From Flavobacterium frigidarium DSM 17623 (lineage in GTDB: Bacteria; Bacteroidota; Bacteroidia; Flavobacteriales; Flavobacteriaceae), in assembly GCF_000425505.1 (NCBI RefSeq), contig NZ_KE384392.1, forward strand, positions 316,713 through 380,712: 64,000 nucleotides of DNA. The letters are read 5' to 3'. Within the stretch, counting starts at the first letter, position 1. Each line of letters starts with the position of its first letter. The translations under genes were made by a program, and so were the position numbers. Shown piece after piece: positions 37,417 through 46,171 of the stretch. The notes under the pieces were generated by a model, which had not been told where the DNA came from, made no database searches, and saw only the letters and a list, made by a program, of their open reading frames with translations.

Positions 37417-37653
37417 TGTTTATTTAAGTCATTCGATTTTATTCATTTTTTCATTTTCTCGTTTTGAAATTCCAACTGTATTCCATTGGATTTACATATC
37501 CAAAAACTTGTATTGCCCTAACATTGATATTATTTATAACTAAATATTATTCAATCAGTTATACTCGTTTATTTAATAATAAATCTTTACTTTTCAGTTG
37601 CTTTTCCGCTGATATCAAAAAATCATTTTTAACTCAAAAATTCATCTTCTGAA

Positions 37654-38271
37654 ATGAATATTTCCATTATTATAGCACAGGAAGAACATTTTAAGTATGC
37701 ACAAGTTATTTGCGATACGATAGAATCGTCTGCCTTATTGAGAGGAACCGGAATTGCTAAGCGTACACCTGAATACATCCAAAAAAAGATGGAAAACAAG
37801 GATGCGGTTATTGCATTAGTCGATGGAACTTTTGCAGGTTTTTGCTACATAGAAAGCTGGCAAGACAGCAACTATGTAGCGCATTCAGGATTAATTGTAC
37901 ATCCTGATTTTAGAAACCTTGGCTTAGCCAAAAAAATTAAATCAAAAGTATTTGAATATTCGTTAAAGAAATATCCAAATGCTAAAGTATTCGGAATCAC
38001 AACGGGATTAGCCGTGATGAAGATCAACTCCGATTTAGGATACAAACCTGTTCCGTTTTCAGAGTTGACTACTGACCCTAGTTTCTGGAAAGGTTGCCAA
38101 ACGTGCACGAACTACGAAATCCTAAAAAGCAAAGACAATAAAATGTGCTTGTGTACCGGAATGTTGTATGATCCCAAAGAGAAACAAAAAATCCCACCTA
38201 AACACACCTTTAACGTCCGGATTTGGAACCGTTTAAAAAAGATAAAACAAGCGTTGTTCTTAGAGGATTAA
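37654..38271 (+). CDS. GNAT acyltransferase of the arginine operon (putative N-acylglutamate synthase)
   Basis: 205 residues. GNAT fold: LIVHPDFRNLGLAKKIKSKVFEYSLKKYP holds the acetyl-CoA pyrophosphate loop (R/Q-x-x-G/A pattern) and GLAVMKINSDLGYKPVPF is the usual C-terminal half. A Cys-rich tail follows (CQTCTNYEIL, MCLCTGMLYDP). First enzyme gene of the arg operon, 54 bp before argG. Since no argA or argJ is visible, it is the best candidate for acylating glutamate (acetyl or succinyl). The assignment rests on context. Confidence 0.75.
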   Translation: MNISIIIAQEEHFKYAQVICDTIESSALLRGTGIAKRTPEYIQKKMENKDAVIALVDGTFAGFCYIESWQDSNYVAHSGLIVHPDFRNLGLAKKIKSKVFEYSLKKYPNAKVFGITTGLAVMKINSDLGYKPVPFSELTTDPSFWKGCQTCTNYEILKSKDNKMCLCTGMLYDPKEKQKIPPKHTFNVRIWNRLKKIKQALFLED

Positions 38272-38325
38272 AAAAACAAACTAATAACTTGGGGCAATTT
38301 GTCACGAGATCAAAAAATAAAAAAA

Positions 38326-39519
38326 ATGAAAAAAGTTGTATTAGCATATAGTGGAGGTTTAGACACATCTTACTGCCTAAAATATTTAAAAAACGAAAAA
38401 GGGTACGAAGTTCACACCGTATTAATTAATACAGGTGGTTTTGATGATGAAGAATTAGCGGCTATTGAAGAAAGGGCCTACGAACTAGGAAGCGCTAAAC
38501 ACGCTAACCTTACCATCGTTGATAAATATTATGATAAAGCTATTAAATATCTAATTTACGGTAATGTTTTAAAAAACAATACCTATCCTTTATCAGTAAG
38601 TGCTGAACGTGTTTTTCAAGCCATTGAAGCTATAAAATATGCTAAATCTGTGGGTGCCGAAGCGATTGCTCACGGAAGTACCGGTGCAGGAAATGACCAA
38701 ATCCGTTTTGATCTAATTTTCCAAACCATTGCTCCTGAAATCGAAATCATCACTCCTATTCGTGATTTGAAATTATCAAGACAAGAAGAGGTGGATTATT
38801 TATCAAAAAATGGCGTGCACTACTCTTGGGAAAAAGCACAATATTCAATCAATAAAGGACTTTGGGGAACTAGTGTAGGTGGTAAAGAAACTTTGACTTC
38901 ACACCAAGCATTACCTAGCGAAGCCTATCCATCGCAATTAACTAAAGAAGGCGAAGAAAAAGTGACTCTTGAATTCAAACAAGGAGAATTGGTTGCCGTA
39001 AATGGTAAAAAAGACAAATCTTCTAACAACATCGTTACTTTAGAAAAATTGGCTAATGCGTATGCTATCGGGAGAGATACTCACGTGGGTGATACGATTA
39101 TCGGAATCAAAGGAAGAGTGGGTTTTGAAGCTGCAGCACCAATTATCATCATCAAAGCACATCATTTACTAGAGAAACATACCTTAGGAAAATGGCAACA
39201 ATACTGGAAAGAGCAACTAGGAAATTGGTACGGAATGCTTTTTCACGAAGGGCAATTTCTGGATCCTGTAATGCGTAACATCGAGGCATTCCTTGAAGAT
39301 ACTCAAAAAACAGTAAACGGAACGGTGACTGTTTCATTGAAACCGTACCATTTTTCATTGGACGGAATCAAATCTGATAATGATTTAATGACAAACAGTT
39401 TTGGTCAATATGGCGAAATGAATAATGCTTGGACTTCAGATGATGCCAAAGGATTTATTAAGATTTTAGGGAATGCCCAAAACATTTTTTCAGCTGTAAA
39501 CAACGAAACCTACGAATAA
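38326..39519 (+). CDS. argG: Argininosuccinate synthase
   Basis: 397 residues from ATG 38326 (MKKVVLAYSGGLDTSYCLKYL); the TTG at 38299 gives an unneeded extension. It condenses citrulline and aspartate with ATP. The ATP PPi-loop AYSGGLDTSY lies at residues 7-16; HGSTGAGNDQIRFDL and the EREVDYLSKNG-type block are family features, as is LHEGQFLDPVMRNIEAFL at the end (FHEGQFLDPV here). Second gene of the arg operon. Confidence 0.97.
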   Translation: MKKVVLAYSGGLDTSYCLKYLKNEKGYEVHTVLINTGGFDDEELAAIEERAYELGSAKHANLTIVDKYYDKAIKYLIYGNVLKNNTYPLSVSAERVFQAIEAIKYAKSVGAEAIAHGSTGAGNDQIRFDLIFQTIAPEIEIITPIRDLKLSRQEEVDYLSKNGVHYSWEKAQYSINKGLWGTSVGGKETLTSHQALPSEAYPSQLTKEGEEKVTLEFKQGELVAVNGKKDKSSNNIVTLEKLANAYAIGRDTHVGDTIIGIKGRVGFEAAAPIIIIKAHHLLEKHTLGKWQQYWKEQLGNWYGMLFHEGQFLDPVMRNIEAFLEDTQKTVNGTVTVSLKPYHFSLDGIKSDNDLMTNSFGQYGEMNNAWTSDDAKGFIKILGNAQNIFSAVNNETYE

Positions 39520-39534
39520 TAAGGTCTTGGATTT

Positions 39535-39645
39535 GGGCGTGACCCTTCGTAAAAACTACGGGTCGGGCTATCCGCTATATCTTTTTTGTAGTCCCGAAGC
39601 TTCGGGACTACAAAAAAGGATGCCGCTCCTATCCCTCACGCAAGC
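39535..39645 (+). repeat. Interspersed palindromic repeat family F, copy 2, with a 36-base perfect palindrome
   Basis: From GGGCGTGACCC through GGGTCGGGCTATCCGC to ATCCCTCACGCAAGC. Its reverse complement matches the copy at 42144-42249 end to end. In the middle, 39582-39617 is a perfect 36-base palindrome centred on GAAG|CTTC, with T and A runs at its ends. It lies between argG and argC. Confidence 0.8.
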
Positions 39646-39733
39646 AATAGGATTAGCACGCTTTCGACAAGTTGGCTGATCAAAAATAAATAGAATAAAC
39701 GAATTCGGATTTATTCACATAAAACAAAAGAAT

Positions 39734-40711
39734 ATGATTAACATAGGAATAATAGGCGGTTCAGGTTATACAGCAGGAGAATTAATTAGAATCTTGATGT
39801 TTCATCCTAATGCAAAGCTTGATTTTGTTTACAGCACTACAAATGCTGGAAAACCATTATCAGTAGCACACCATGATTTATTGGGTGATATCGAAATGAA
39901 CTTTACAGACACTGTGAATCCTAATGTCAACGTAGTTTTTCTTTGTTTAGGACATGGTAAATCGATTTCATTCTTAAAAGAAAACAAGTTTGCCAGTCAT
40001 ACTAAAATCATCGACTTAGGAAACGATTTCCGTTTAACTAAGGACAAAGATTTTGAAGGGAAATCATTTGTTTACGGTTTACCGGAGTTAAATAAAACCA
40101 ACATTAAAAACGCCAATTATATTGCTAATCCAGGGTGTTTTGCAACAGCAATTCAATTGGCTTTATTGCCATTAGCTTCACACAATTTACTAACTAGCGA
40201 TGTGCACATCAACGCAACAACAGGAAGTACCGGTGCTGGAGTCAGCCCTTCTGAGACGACACATTTTAGTTGGAGATCAAATAATATGTCACATTACAAA
40301 GCTTTTGACCACCAGCATTTGGGCGAAATAAACCAAAGCGTAAATCAGTTGCAAGCTTCTTACAATGACGAAATAATCTTTGTGCCAAATAGAGGAGATT
40401 TTGCTAGAGGAATTTTTGCTACGTTATACACCACCGTTGAAGAAAGCTTAGAAGATTTGGTAGCCAAATACGAAGCCTATTATAAAGACCAACCTTTCGT
40501 AACCGTGACAACCACAAACATCAACATGAAGCAGGTGGTACAAACCAACAAATGCATCATTAGTTTAATGAAAAAAGGAAACCGAATTCTAATCACTTCA
40601 ATAATTGACAATCTAGTTAAAGGAGCTTCTGGACAAGCCGTTCAAAATATGAACCTCATGTTTGGACTCGAGGAAACTACCGGGTTGCATTTGAAACCAT
40701 CAGGATTCTAA
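39734..40711 (+). CDS. argC: N-acyl-gamma-glutamyl-phosphate reductase
   Basis: 325 residues. It reduces N-acylglutamyl phosphate to the semialdehyde. Seen: NIGIIGGSGYTAGELIRIL (NADP-binding), FLCLGHGKS, the catalytic Cys in NPGCFATAIQLALLPL, and HQHLGEINQSVNQ. The protein fits the Bacteroidota type; acetyl versus succinyl specificity cannot be told from this protein alone. Confidence 0.95.
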   Translation: MINIGIIGGSGYTAGELIRILMFHPNAKLDFVYSTTNAGKPLSVAHHDLLGDIEMNFTDTVNPNVNVVFLCLGHGKSISFLKENKFASHTKIIDLGNDFRLTKDKDFEGKSFVYGLPELNKTNIKNANYIANPGCFATAIQLALLPLASHNLLTSDVHINATTGSTGAGVSPSETTHFSWRSNNMSHYKAFDHQHLGEINQSVNQLQASYNDEIIFVPNRGDFARGIFATLYTTVEESLEDLVAKYEAYYKDQPFVTVTTTNINMKQVVQTNKCIISLMKKGNRILITSIIDNLVKGASGQAVQNMNLMFGLEETTGLHLKPSGF

Positions 40712-40713
40712 AT

Positions 40714-40744
40714 CCCCACCCCAGCCCTCCCCGAAGGGAAGGGA
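40714..40744 (+). repeat. C/G-rich interspersed repeat, copy 1
   Basis: CCCCACCCCAGCCCTCCCCG then AAGGGAAGGG. Its reverse complement resembles the copy at 40902-40936 (CTTC-GG-GGGG-TT/CT-GGGG). It begins right after the argC stop. Confidence 0.55.
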
Positions 40745-40901
40745 GACAGTATTTTATATACTTTGCGATTTTTTTTTTTAGTCTTATCGACTAATTAAAA
40801 AAATAAAAATGAATTAATCTAATCGTGAACTTATTGTTCTTTCTCTTAAGAAGAAAGAATAATAAGAATCTAAAAGCAACACCCCCCGTTGTACGTATTT
40901 A

Positions 40902-40936
40902 TTCCCCCTCCTTCGGAGGGGGTTAGGGGGAGGAAT
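40902..40936 (+). repeat. C/G-rich interspersed repeat, copy 2, abutting the argD start
   Basis: TTCCCCCTCCTTCGGAGGGG followed by GTTAGGGGGAGGAAT. The arms CCCCTCC/GGAGGGG form a stem with loop TTC, and the GGGGGAGGA end sits 6 bases before the argD ATG, where it could act as an accidental ribosome-binding site. Confidence 0.6.
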
Positions 40937-40939
40937 ACT

Positions 40940-42076
40940 ATGAACTTATTTGACGTTTACCCATTATACCCTATCACACCTGTAAAAGCGCTTGATTGCA
41001 TAATTACAGACGAGAATGGAATTGAATATTTAGATTTGTACTCTGGTCACGGAGTTATCTCGATTGGACATACCCAACCGTATTACGTTGCCAAAGTAAA
41101 AGACCAATTAGACAAATTGAGTTTTTACTCGAATGCCATCCAAAACCCACTACAAGTGGAACTGGCAGACAAACTAGGGAAACTTTCAGGTTACACGGAT
41201 TACAGCTTATTTTTGTGCTCTTCGGGAGCTGAAGCAAATGAAAACGCTTTAAAAATGGCCTCTTTTCATACCAATAAAGCAAGAGTTGTTTCTTTTGAAA
41301 ATGCTTTTCACGGACGTACGTCGGCAGCTGTGGCGACAACAGATAATCCGAAAATTGTCGCTCCAATAAACGCACAACAGGTCGTTACTTTTTTGCCATT
41401 AAACCAAATTGATTTGGTTGAGGCTGAACTTAAAAAAGGAGATGTTGCTTGTGTGATTATCGAACCTATTCAAGGTGTTGGTGGTTTAGATCAAGGAACA
41501 ACCGAATTTTTTCAAGGGCTCGAAAAAGTTTGCAAAGCACATGATGTCGTTTTGATTATGGATGAGGTACAATCTGGTTTTGGAAGAAGCGGAAAATTCT
41601 TTGCACACCAATTTCACGGCATCACACCTGATATTATTTGCATGGCAAAAGGTATGGGGAACGGTTTCCCTATTGGAGGAATTTTAATCGCACCTCATTT
41701 TAAAGCGAGTTACGGTTTACTAGGAACTACTTTTGGTGGAAGTCATTTGGCTTGTGCCGCAAGTATCGCAGTTCTTGAAGTGATCGAAAAAGAAAATTTA
41801 ATGGCAAATGCTAGTAAAATAGAAGCGTATTTCTTAGAAGCAATTAAAGTAATTCCAGAAATTATCAAAGTAAAAGGAAGAGGATTAATGCTAGGAGTCG
41901 AATTCGATTTTGACGTTAGCGCCTTGAGAAAGAAAATGATTATCGAAAAACACATCTTTACTGGTGGAGCTAATAACAAAAATTTATTGAGAATCCTACC
42001 TCCTTTGACGATCACAACGGCTGCTATTGATACGTTTATAGTGGCTTTGCAGGAGAGTTTGAAAGAGTTGAAGTAG
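40940..42076 (+). CDS. argD: N-acylornithine aminotransferase (class III)
   Basis: 378 residues from ATG 40940 (MNLFDVYPLYPITPVKA). The upstream in-frame ATG at 40889 would include residues coded by a repeat and is rejected. PLP-dependent class III: YLDLYSGHGVISIGHTQP, CSSGAEANENALKMA, FENAFHGRT, MDEVQSGFGRSGKFFAHQ and PLP Lys in ICMAKGMGNGFPIGG. It transaminates N-acylglutamate semialdehyde to N-acylornithine. Confidence 0.93.
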   Translation: MNLFDVYPLYPITPVKALDCIITDENGIEYLDLYSGHGVISIGHTQPYYVAKVKDQLDKLSFYSNAIQNPLQVELADKLGKLSGYTDYSLFLCSSGAEANENALKMASFHTNKARVVSFENAFHGRTSAAVATTDNPKIVAPINAQQVVTFLPLNQIDLVEAELKKGDVACVIIEPIQGVGGLDQGTTEFFQGLEKVCKAHDVVLIMDEVQSGFGRSGKFFAHQFHGITPDIICMAKGMGNGFPIGGILIAPHFKASYGLLGTTFGGSHLACAASIAVLEVIEKENLMANASKIEAYFLEAIKVIPEIIKVKGRGLMLGVEFDFDVSALRKKMIIEKHIFTGGANNKNLLRILPPLTITTAAIDTFIVALQESLKELK

Positions 42077-42143
42077 TATTTTTTAAAGTTGCAAAGGCTC
42101 AAAGTTTCTGAGTATCGTACAAAAGTGAATTATTACAAGATAG

Positions 42144-42249
42144 GTTTGCGTGAGGGATAGCAGTGGAAATCCTTTTTTATTAATTGTAGCGCAGCGGAAA
42201 GAAATAAAAAAGATTGTAGCGAATCGCCCGACCCACAGGGTCACGCCCA
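42144..42249 (-). repeat. Interspersed palindromic repeat family F, copy 3
   Basis: Inverted relative to copy 2: TTGCGTGAGGGATAGC at the left end and GGTCACGCCC at the right end match copy 2 read on the other strand; the centre differs. It lies between argD and proA, so copies 2 and 3 form a large inverted repeat flanking argC-argD. Confidence 0.75.
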
Positions 42250-42263
42250 AATAAAAAATAAAC

Positions 42264-43460
42264 ATGAAAACAGTATTGTCCATAGTAAAAAGAAATGCCG
42301 TTTTGAGTTCGATGGCAATACTCCTAGAACAAGAAAGAGCCAACCTTAAAGCAGTAAACCAACAGGATTTAAGCAATTATTCTGGTGATGATTTGGCTAT
42401 GGAGAAACGTTTGCTCGTTGATGACGCGAAGATTGACGGAATGATTTTGTCATTGCAACAATTAACAACTCAGGAAGATCCGGTGGGGAAAGTTCGTTTT
42501 GATTTCACCCACGAAAACGGGATGAAAATCAGCAATAAAACTGCTGCTTTTGGTACGATTTTAATCATTTATGAATCGCGTCCAGACGTCACTGTTGAGG
42601 CTGGCGGAATAGCATTTAAGTCGGGAAACAAGATTTTATTGAAAGGCGGAAAAGAATCTGTACTGTCTAATTTAAAAATTGTGAATCTTTGGCATCAAGC
42701 ATTGACGGATAATGATGTTGCCACTTCATGGGTAGAATATTTAAATTATGATCGTACTGAAACGCAAGCTTTCTTAGAAAATCCAACACAAAAAGTAGAC
42801 TTGATTGTTCCGCGTGGAGGAGAGCAATTAATTGCTTTTACAAAGAAACATGCAACCTGCCCTGTTATTGTAAGTGGTCGTGGTAATAACTTTGTTTACG
42901 TAAATAAAGAAGCCGATTTAGAAAAAGCGTTAACCATAATTATCAATGGAAAGACCTCAAACATATCAGTTTGCAATGCTTTGGATAAAGTTTTTATTGA
43001 TACTAATTTACCCAATTGGGAAGTCTTTGCAAACGAACTAGTAAGCAAATTAAAAGCATTTAATGTGACTATTTTAGGAGATGACGCTTTCGCTAAAGCG
43101 ACTCAGGTTCCAGTGATTGAAAATGATTTGATTTGGTTCGAAGAGTTTTTAGATTATAAAATTGTTATTGGTACCACACAGTCAGATGAAGAAGCCATTA
43201 CCAAAATAAATAAGTACTGTGGCGGACATTCGGCTTCCATAATTACAGAAAACAACGAAATCGCCCAGCAATTCATGGATAATGTTGATACTGCAGCGGT
43301 TTACCACAATGCTTCTACCCGATTCACAGATGGAGGTCAATTTGGACTTGGTGGTGAATTGGCAATAAGCACCGATAAATTGCACCAACGCGGACCGATA
43401 GGTTTACAACATTTGGTGACCAATAAATGGTATGTTTACGGAGAAGGGCAGATTAGATAA
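42264..43460 (+). CDS. proA: Gamma-glutamyl phosphate reductase
   Basis: 398 residues, aldehyde dehydrogenase-like. It reduces glutamyl 5-phosphate in proline synthesis. YESRPDVTVEAGGIAFKSGNKILLKGGKE and VDLIVPRGGEQLI are family blocks; the catalytic Cys sits in KTSNISVCNALDKVFID, and DTAAVYHNASTRFTDGGQFGLGGELAIST with HQRGPIGLQHLVTNKW is the C-terminal signature. Embedded in the arginine operon. Confidence 0.95.
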   Translation: MKTVLSIVKRNAVLSSMAILLEQERANLKAVNQQDLSNYSGDDLAMEKRLLVDDAKIDGMILSLQQLTTQEDPVGKVRFDFTHENGMKISNKTAAFGTILIIYESRPDVTVEAGGIAFKSGNKILLKGGKESVLSNLKIVNLWHQALTDNDVATSWVEYLNYDRTETQAFLENPTQKVDLIVPRGGEQLIAFTKKHATCPVIVSGRGNNFVYVNKEADLEKALTIIINGKTSNISVCNALDKVFIDTNLPNWEVFANELVSKLKAFNVTILGDDAFAKATQVPVIENDLIWFEEFLDYKIVIGTTQSDEEAITKINKYCGGHSASIITENNEIAQQFMDNVDTAAVYHNASTRFTDGGQFGLGGELAISTDKLHQRGPIGLQHLVTNKWYVYGEGQIR

Positions 43461-43552
43461 AAATTGAAAGATTAAAAGATTGAAGCATTTAAAGGATTAA
43501 CACAACGAAATTTTTAAATTATTAAATCTTTCAATTTTTAAATTACATTACA

Positions 43553-44314
43553 ATGGCTAAGAAAAGAATATTACTAAAAATAGGAAGCAATACTTTAACT
43601 AAGGAAACCAATCATATTTCGAGAGGAAAAATTGAGGATATTGGAATCCAAATTGCGGCTTTAAACGACGATTACGAATTTGTAATCGTGAGTTCTGGAG
43701 CAATCGCAGCTGCAAAGCAGTTTGTAAAACTAGAAAGTAAAGGCAAGGAAATTATTGTCAAACAAGCTTTGGCCTCTATTGGTCAGCCACACTTAATGCG
43801 GATTTTCCATGAAAATTTCAAAGATTTAGGACTGTTGACATCGCAGTGTCTACTATCCTATTCTGATTTCGAAAAAGAGCAATCTAAAGTTAATATTGTC
43901 AATACCATCAACGTGCTAATCGAGAACAATTACATCCCTATTATCAATGAAAACGATACGGTAGCAACGGACGAAATCCAGTTTGGTGACAACGATAAGT
44001 TGGCTGCATTAACCGCTGTCCTTTTAAATGTAGATATTTTGATTATTGCAACAAACACAAACGGAATTTACACTAAAGCCTCTATTCACGATGCTGCTCC
44101 AGAGACTATTTTGCAAGTCAATGATTTAGCTTTGATGGCTCAAGAAGTAGGAGATGCAAAATCATCTCATGGAACTGGTGGTATGCAATCTAAAATTGAA
44201 GCTGCAGCGATTGCAAAAGCAGCAAATATTGAAACGTGGATTGTGAATGGTTTGAAAGACAATTTTATATTGAACGCCATAAAAAACAGTATTCCGTTTA
44301 CGAAAATAATATAA
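43553..44314 (+). CDS. proB: Glutamate 5-kinase, short form without PUA domain
   Basis: 253 residues, amino acid kinase fold only. It phosphorylates glutamate for proline synthesis. LLKIGSNTLTKE is the phosphate-binding start, VSSGAIAAAKQFV, the ENDTVATDEIQFGDNDKLAALTAV motif and GTGGMQSKIEAAAIAKAANIETWIVNG are diagnostic. The usual C-terminal PUA domain (~100 residues) is absent, a normal variant. proA-proB inside the arg operon links both glutamate-derived routes. Confidence 0.94.
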   Translation: MAKKRILLKIGSNTLTKETNHISRGKIEDIGIQIAALNDDYEFVIVSSGAIAAAKQFVKLESKGKEIIVKQALASIGQPHLMRIFHENFKDLGLLTSQCLLSYSDFEKEQSKVNIVNTINVLIENNYIPIINENDTVATDEIQFGDNDKLAALTAVLLNVDILIIATNTNGIYTKASIHDAAPETILQVNDLALMAQEVGDAKSSHGTGGMQSKIEAAAIAKAANIETWIVNGLKDNFILNAIKNSIPFTKII

Positions 44315-44382
44315 AACGTTTATTTGTTTAACCGGTCAAGCGATTAACTGATTAAACAAAAACCAATTAAACACATAAAAAA

Positions 44383-45330
44383 ATGAACTACATTTCTTTA
44401 AAAAATATAGACTCACTCGATAGATGGGTTAAACAAGCTTTAAAAATCAAGAAAAAGCCACTTAAGAACAAAAAATTAGGTAAAAACAAAACCTTAGGAA
44501 TGTTGTTCTTTAATCCAAGTTTAAGAACGCGTTTAAGCACTCAAAAAGCGTCTTTAAACTTAGGAATGAACGTTATGGTAATGAATTTTACCAATGAAGG
44601 TTGGACACTAGAGTTTGAAGATGGAGCCGTGATGAATCAAGGAGCTTCAGAACACATCAAGGAAGCGGCTGAAGTAGTTTCACAATATTGCGATATCATT
44701 GCAGTGAGAGCTTTTGCTGGCTTGGTAGACAAAGAAAAAGACAATGCCGAAACCGTTTTGGCAGGTTTTTTAAAACACGCTACAGTGCCTATCATGAACA
44801 TGGAAGGCTGTACGGGACATCCATTGCAAGCACTTGCTGACGCAATTACAATGGCTGAATATAAAACTGAACACAAACCAAAAGTAGTGTTGTCATGGGC
44901 GCCGCATCCTAAAGCTTTACCTCAGGCTGTTGCCAATTCATTTGTAGAAATGATGTTACTGCAAGATGCTGACTTTGTAATAACACATCCCGAAGGATAC
45001 GAACTAAATCCTGAAATTACTAAAGGAGCTACTATTGAGCACGATCAAAATAAAGCCTTTGAAAATGCCGATTTTATCTACACAAAAAACTGGAGCAACT
45101 ATATTGATTATGGTAAAATCACAAATAATGATCCAAATTGGACGGTAACTGCTGAGAAAATGGCTTTGACTAATAATGCCAAATTCATGCATTGTTTACC
45201 GGTAAGACGTAATGTGATAGTTTCTGATGAGGTACTTGATAGCGAAAACTCCATCGTAATCGAACAAGCGAATAATAGAACCTATGCAGCACAACTAGTA
45301 CTGCAAAAAATCCTTGAAAATGCAGAATAA
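44383..45330 (+). CDS. argF': N-acyl-L-ornithine carbamoyltransferase (probably N-succinylornithine type)
   Basis: 315 residues. It carbamoylates an N-acylated ornithine rather than free ornithine, making N-acylcitrulline. SLRTR (46-50) binds carbamoyl phosphate, HCLPVRRN lies near residue 268. The segment EFEDGAVMNQGASEHIKEAAEV has Ser89 directly before Glu90-His91; as I recall this position is Glu in the Xanthomonas acetylornithine enzyme and Pro in the Bacteroides succinylornithine enzyme. A small residue here predicts a succinyl substrate (inference). Overlaps argB by 11 bases. Confidence 0.9.
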   Translation: MNYISLKNIDSLDRWVKQALKIKKKPLKNKKLGKNKTLGMLFFNPSLRTRLSTQKASLNLGMNVMVMNFTNEGWTLEFEDGAVMNQGASEHIKEAAEVVSQYCDIIAVRAFAGLVDKEKDNAETVLAGFLKHATVPIMNMEGCTGHPLQALADAITMAEYKTEHKPKVVLSWAPHPKALPQAVANSFVEMMLLQDADFVITHPEGYELNPEITKGATIEHDQNKAFENADFIYTKNWSNYIDYGKITNNDPNWTVTAEKMALTNNAKFMHCLPVRRNVIVSDEVLDSENSIVIEQANNRTYAAQLVLQKILENAE

Positions 45331-46105
45331 GAAATCCATTACAGTAGTTAAAATTGGTGGAAACATCATTGATGACGCCCAAGAATTGAAGCATTTTTTA
45401 GCTGATTTTGCTAAAATTGACGGACTAAAAGTATTGGTACACGGTGGCGGAAAATCGGCTACTAAGATGGCGCAAAGCATTGGTTTAGTTCCTCAAATGA
45501 TTGATGGACGCCGTATTACTGACGCTGCTATGCTTGAGGTTGTCGTGATGATTTATGCAGGCCAAATCAACAAAGACATTGTAGCGCAATTGCAAGCTAA
45601 CAGTGCTAATGCGATGGGATTCTCTGGAGCAGATGGAAATTTAATCCAGTCTGATAAAAGAAACCATCCAACAATTGACTACGGATTTGTAGGTGATGTC
45701 AAAAAAGTCAATACTCCCCTTTTAGCGACATTATTAAATACCGGAATAGTTCCTGTTTTTTGTGCAATTACGCACGATAAAAACGGACAGTTACTAAACA
45801 CAAATGCCGATACGATTGCAAGTGAATTAGCAATAGCTTTATCGGAAGTTTTTGAAGTAACGCTAAGTTATTGCTTCGAAAAACCAGGTGTTTTATTCGA
45901 TGCCGAAGACGACAGTTCGGTTATTGCAAAAATGAATCCTGCTTTGTACGCCAAATTAAAGGCTGAAAAAGCCATTCATTCCGGTATGATTCCTAAATTA
46001 GACAACTGTTTCAACAGCTTGTCTAAAGGAGTGCAAAAAATAAAGATCGGACATCATAAAATGTTGCAAGATGCAAATGCAGTTTGTACAATTATAGAAT
46101 TGTAG
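45320..46105 (+). CDS. argB: N-acylglutamate kinase
   Basis: 261 residues from ATG 45320 (MQNKKSITVVKIGGN); an ATG two codons upstream (45314) is also possible. It phosphorylates N-acylglutamate. VVKIGGNIIDD and LVHGGGKSATKMAQSIGL are the phosphate loops, GFSGADGNLI and NTNADTIASELAIAL with GMIPKLDNCFNSLSKGV complete the acetylglutamate kinase pattern. It overlaps the end of argF', so translation is probably coupled. Confidence 0.94.
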   Translation: MQNKKSITVVKIGGNIIDDAQELKHFLADFAKIDGLKVLVHGGGKSATKMAQSIGLVPQMIDGRRITDAAMLEVVVMIYAGQINKDIVAQLQANSANAMGFSGADGNLIQSDKRNHPTIDYGFVGDVKKVNTPLLATLLNTGIVPVFCAITHDKNGQLLNTNADTIASELAIALSEVFEVTLSYCFEKPGVLFDAEDDSSVIAKMNPALYAKLKAEKAIHSGMIPKLDNCFNSLSKGVQKIKIGHHKMLQDANAVCTIIEL

Positions 46106-46171
46106 CAACTAAGCACGAATTTTCACAAATTAAAAAAACTTAGCACTATCAGTGCTTCGTCATAGAAAAAT

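Noticed and set aside
37464..37652. 62-codon plus-strand frame before the arginine operon GNAT gene
   Set aside because: Low-complexity, A/T-rich composition, no family resemblance; lies within the probable leader region.
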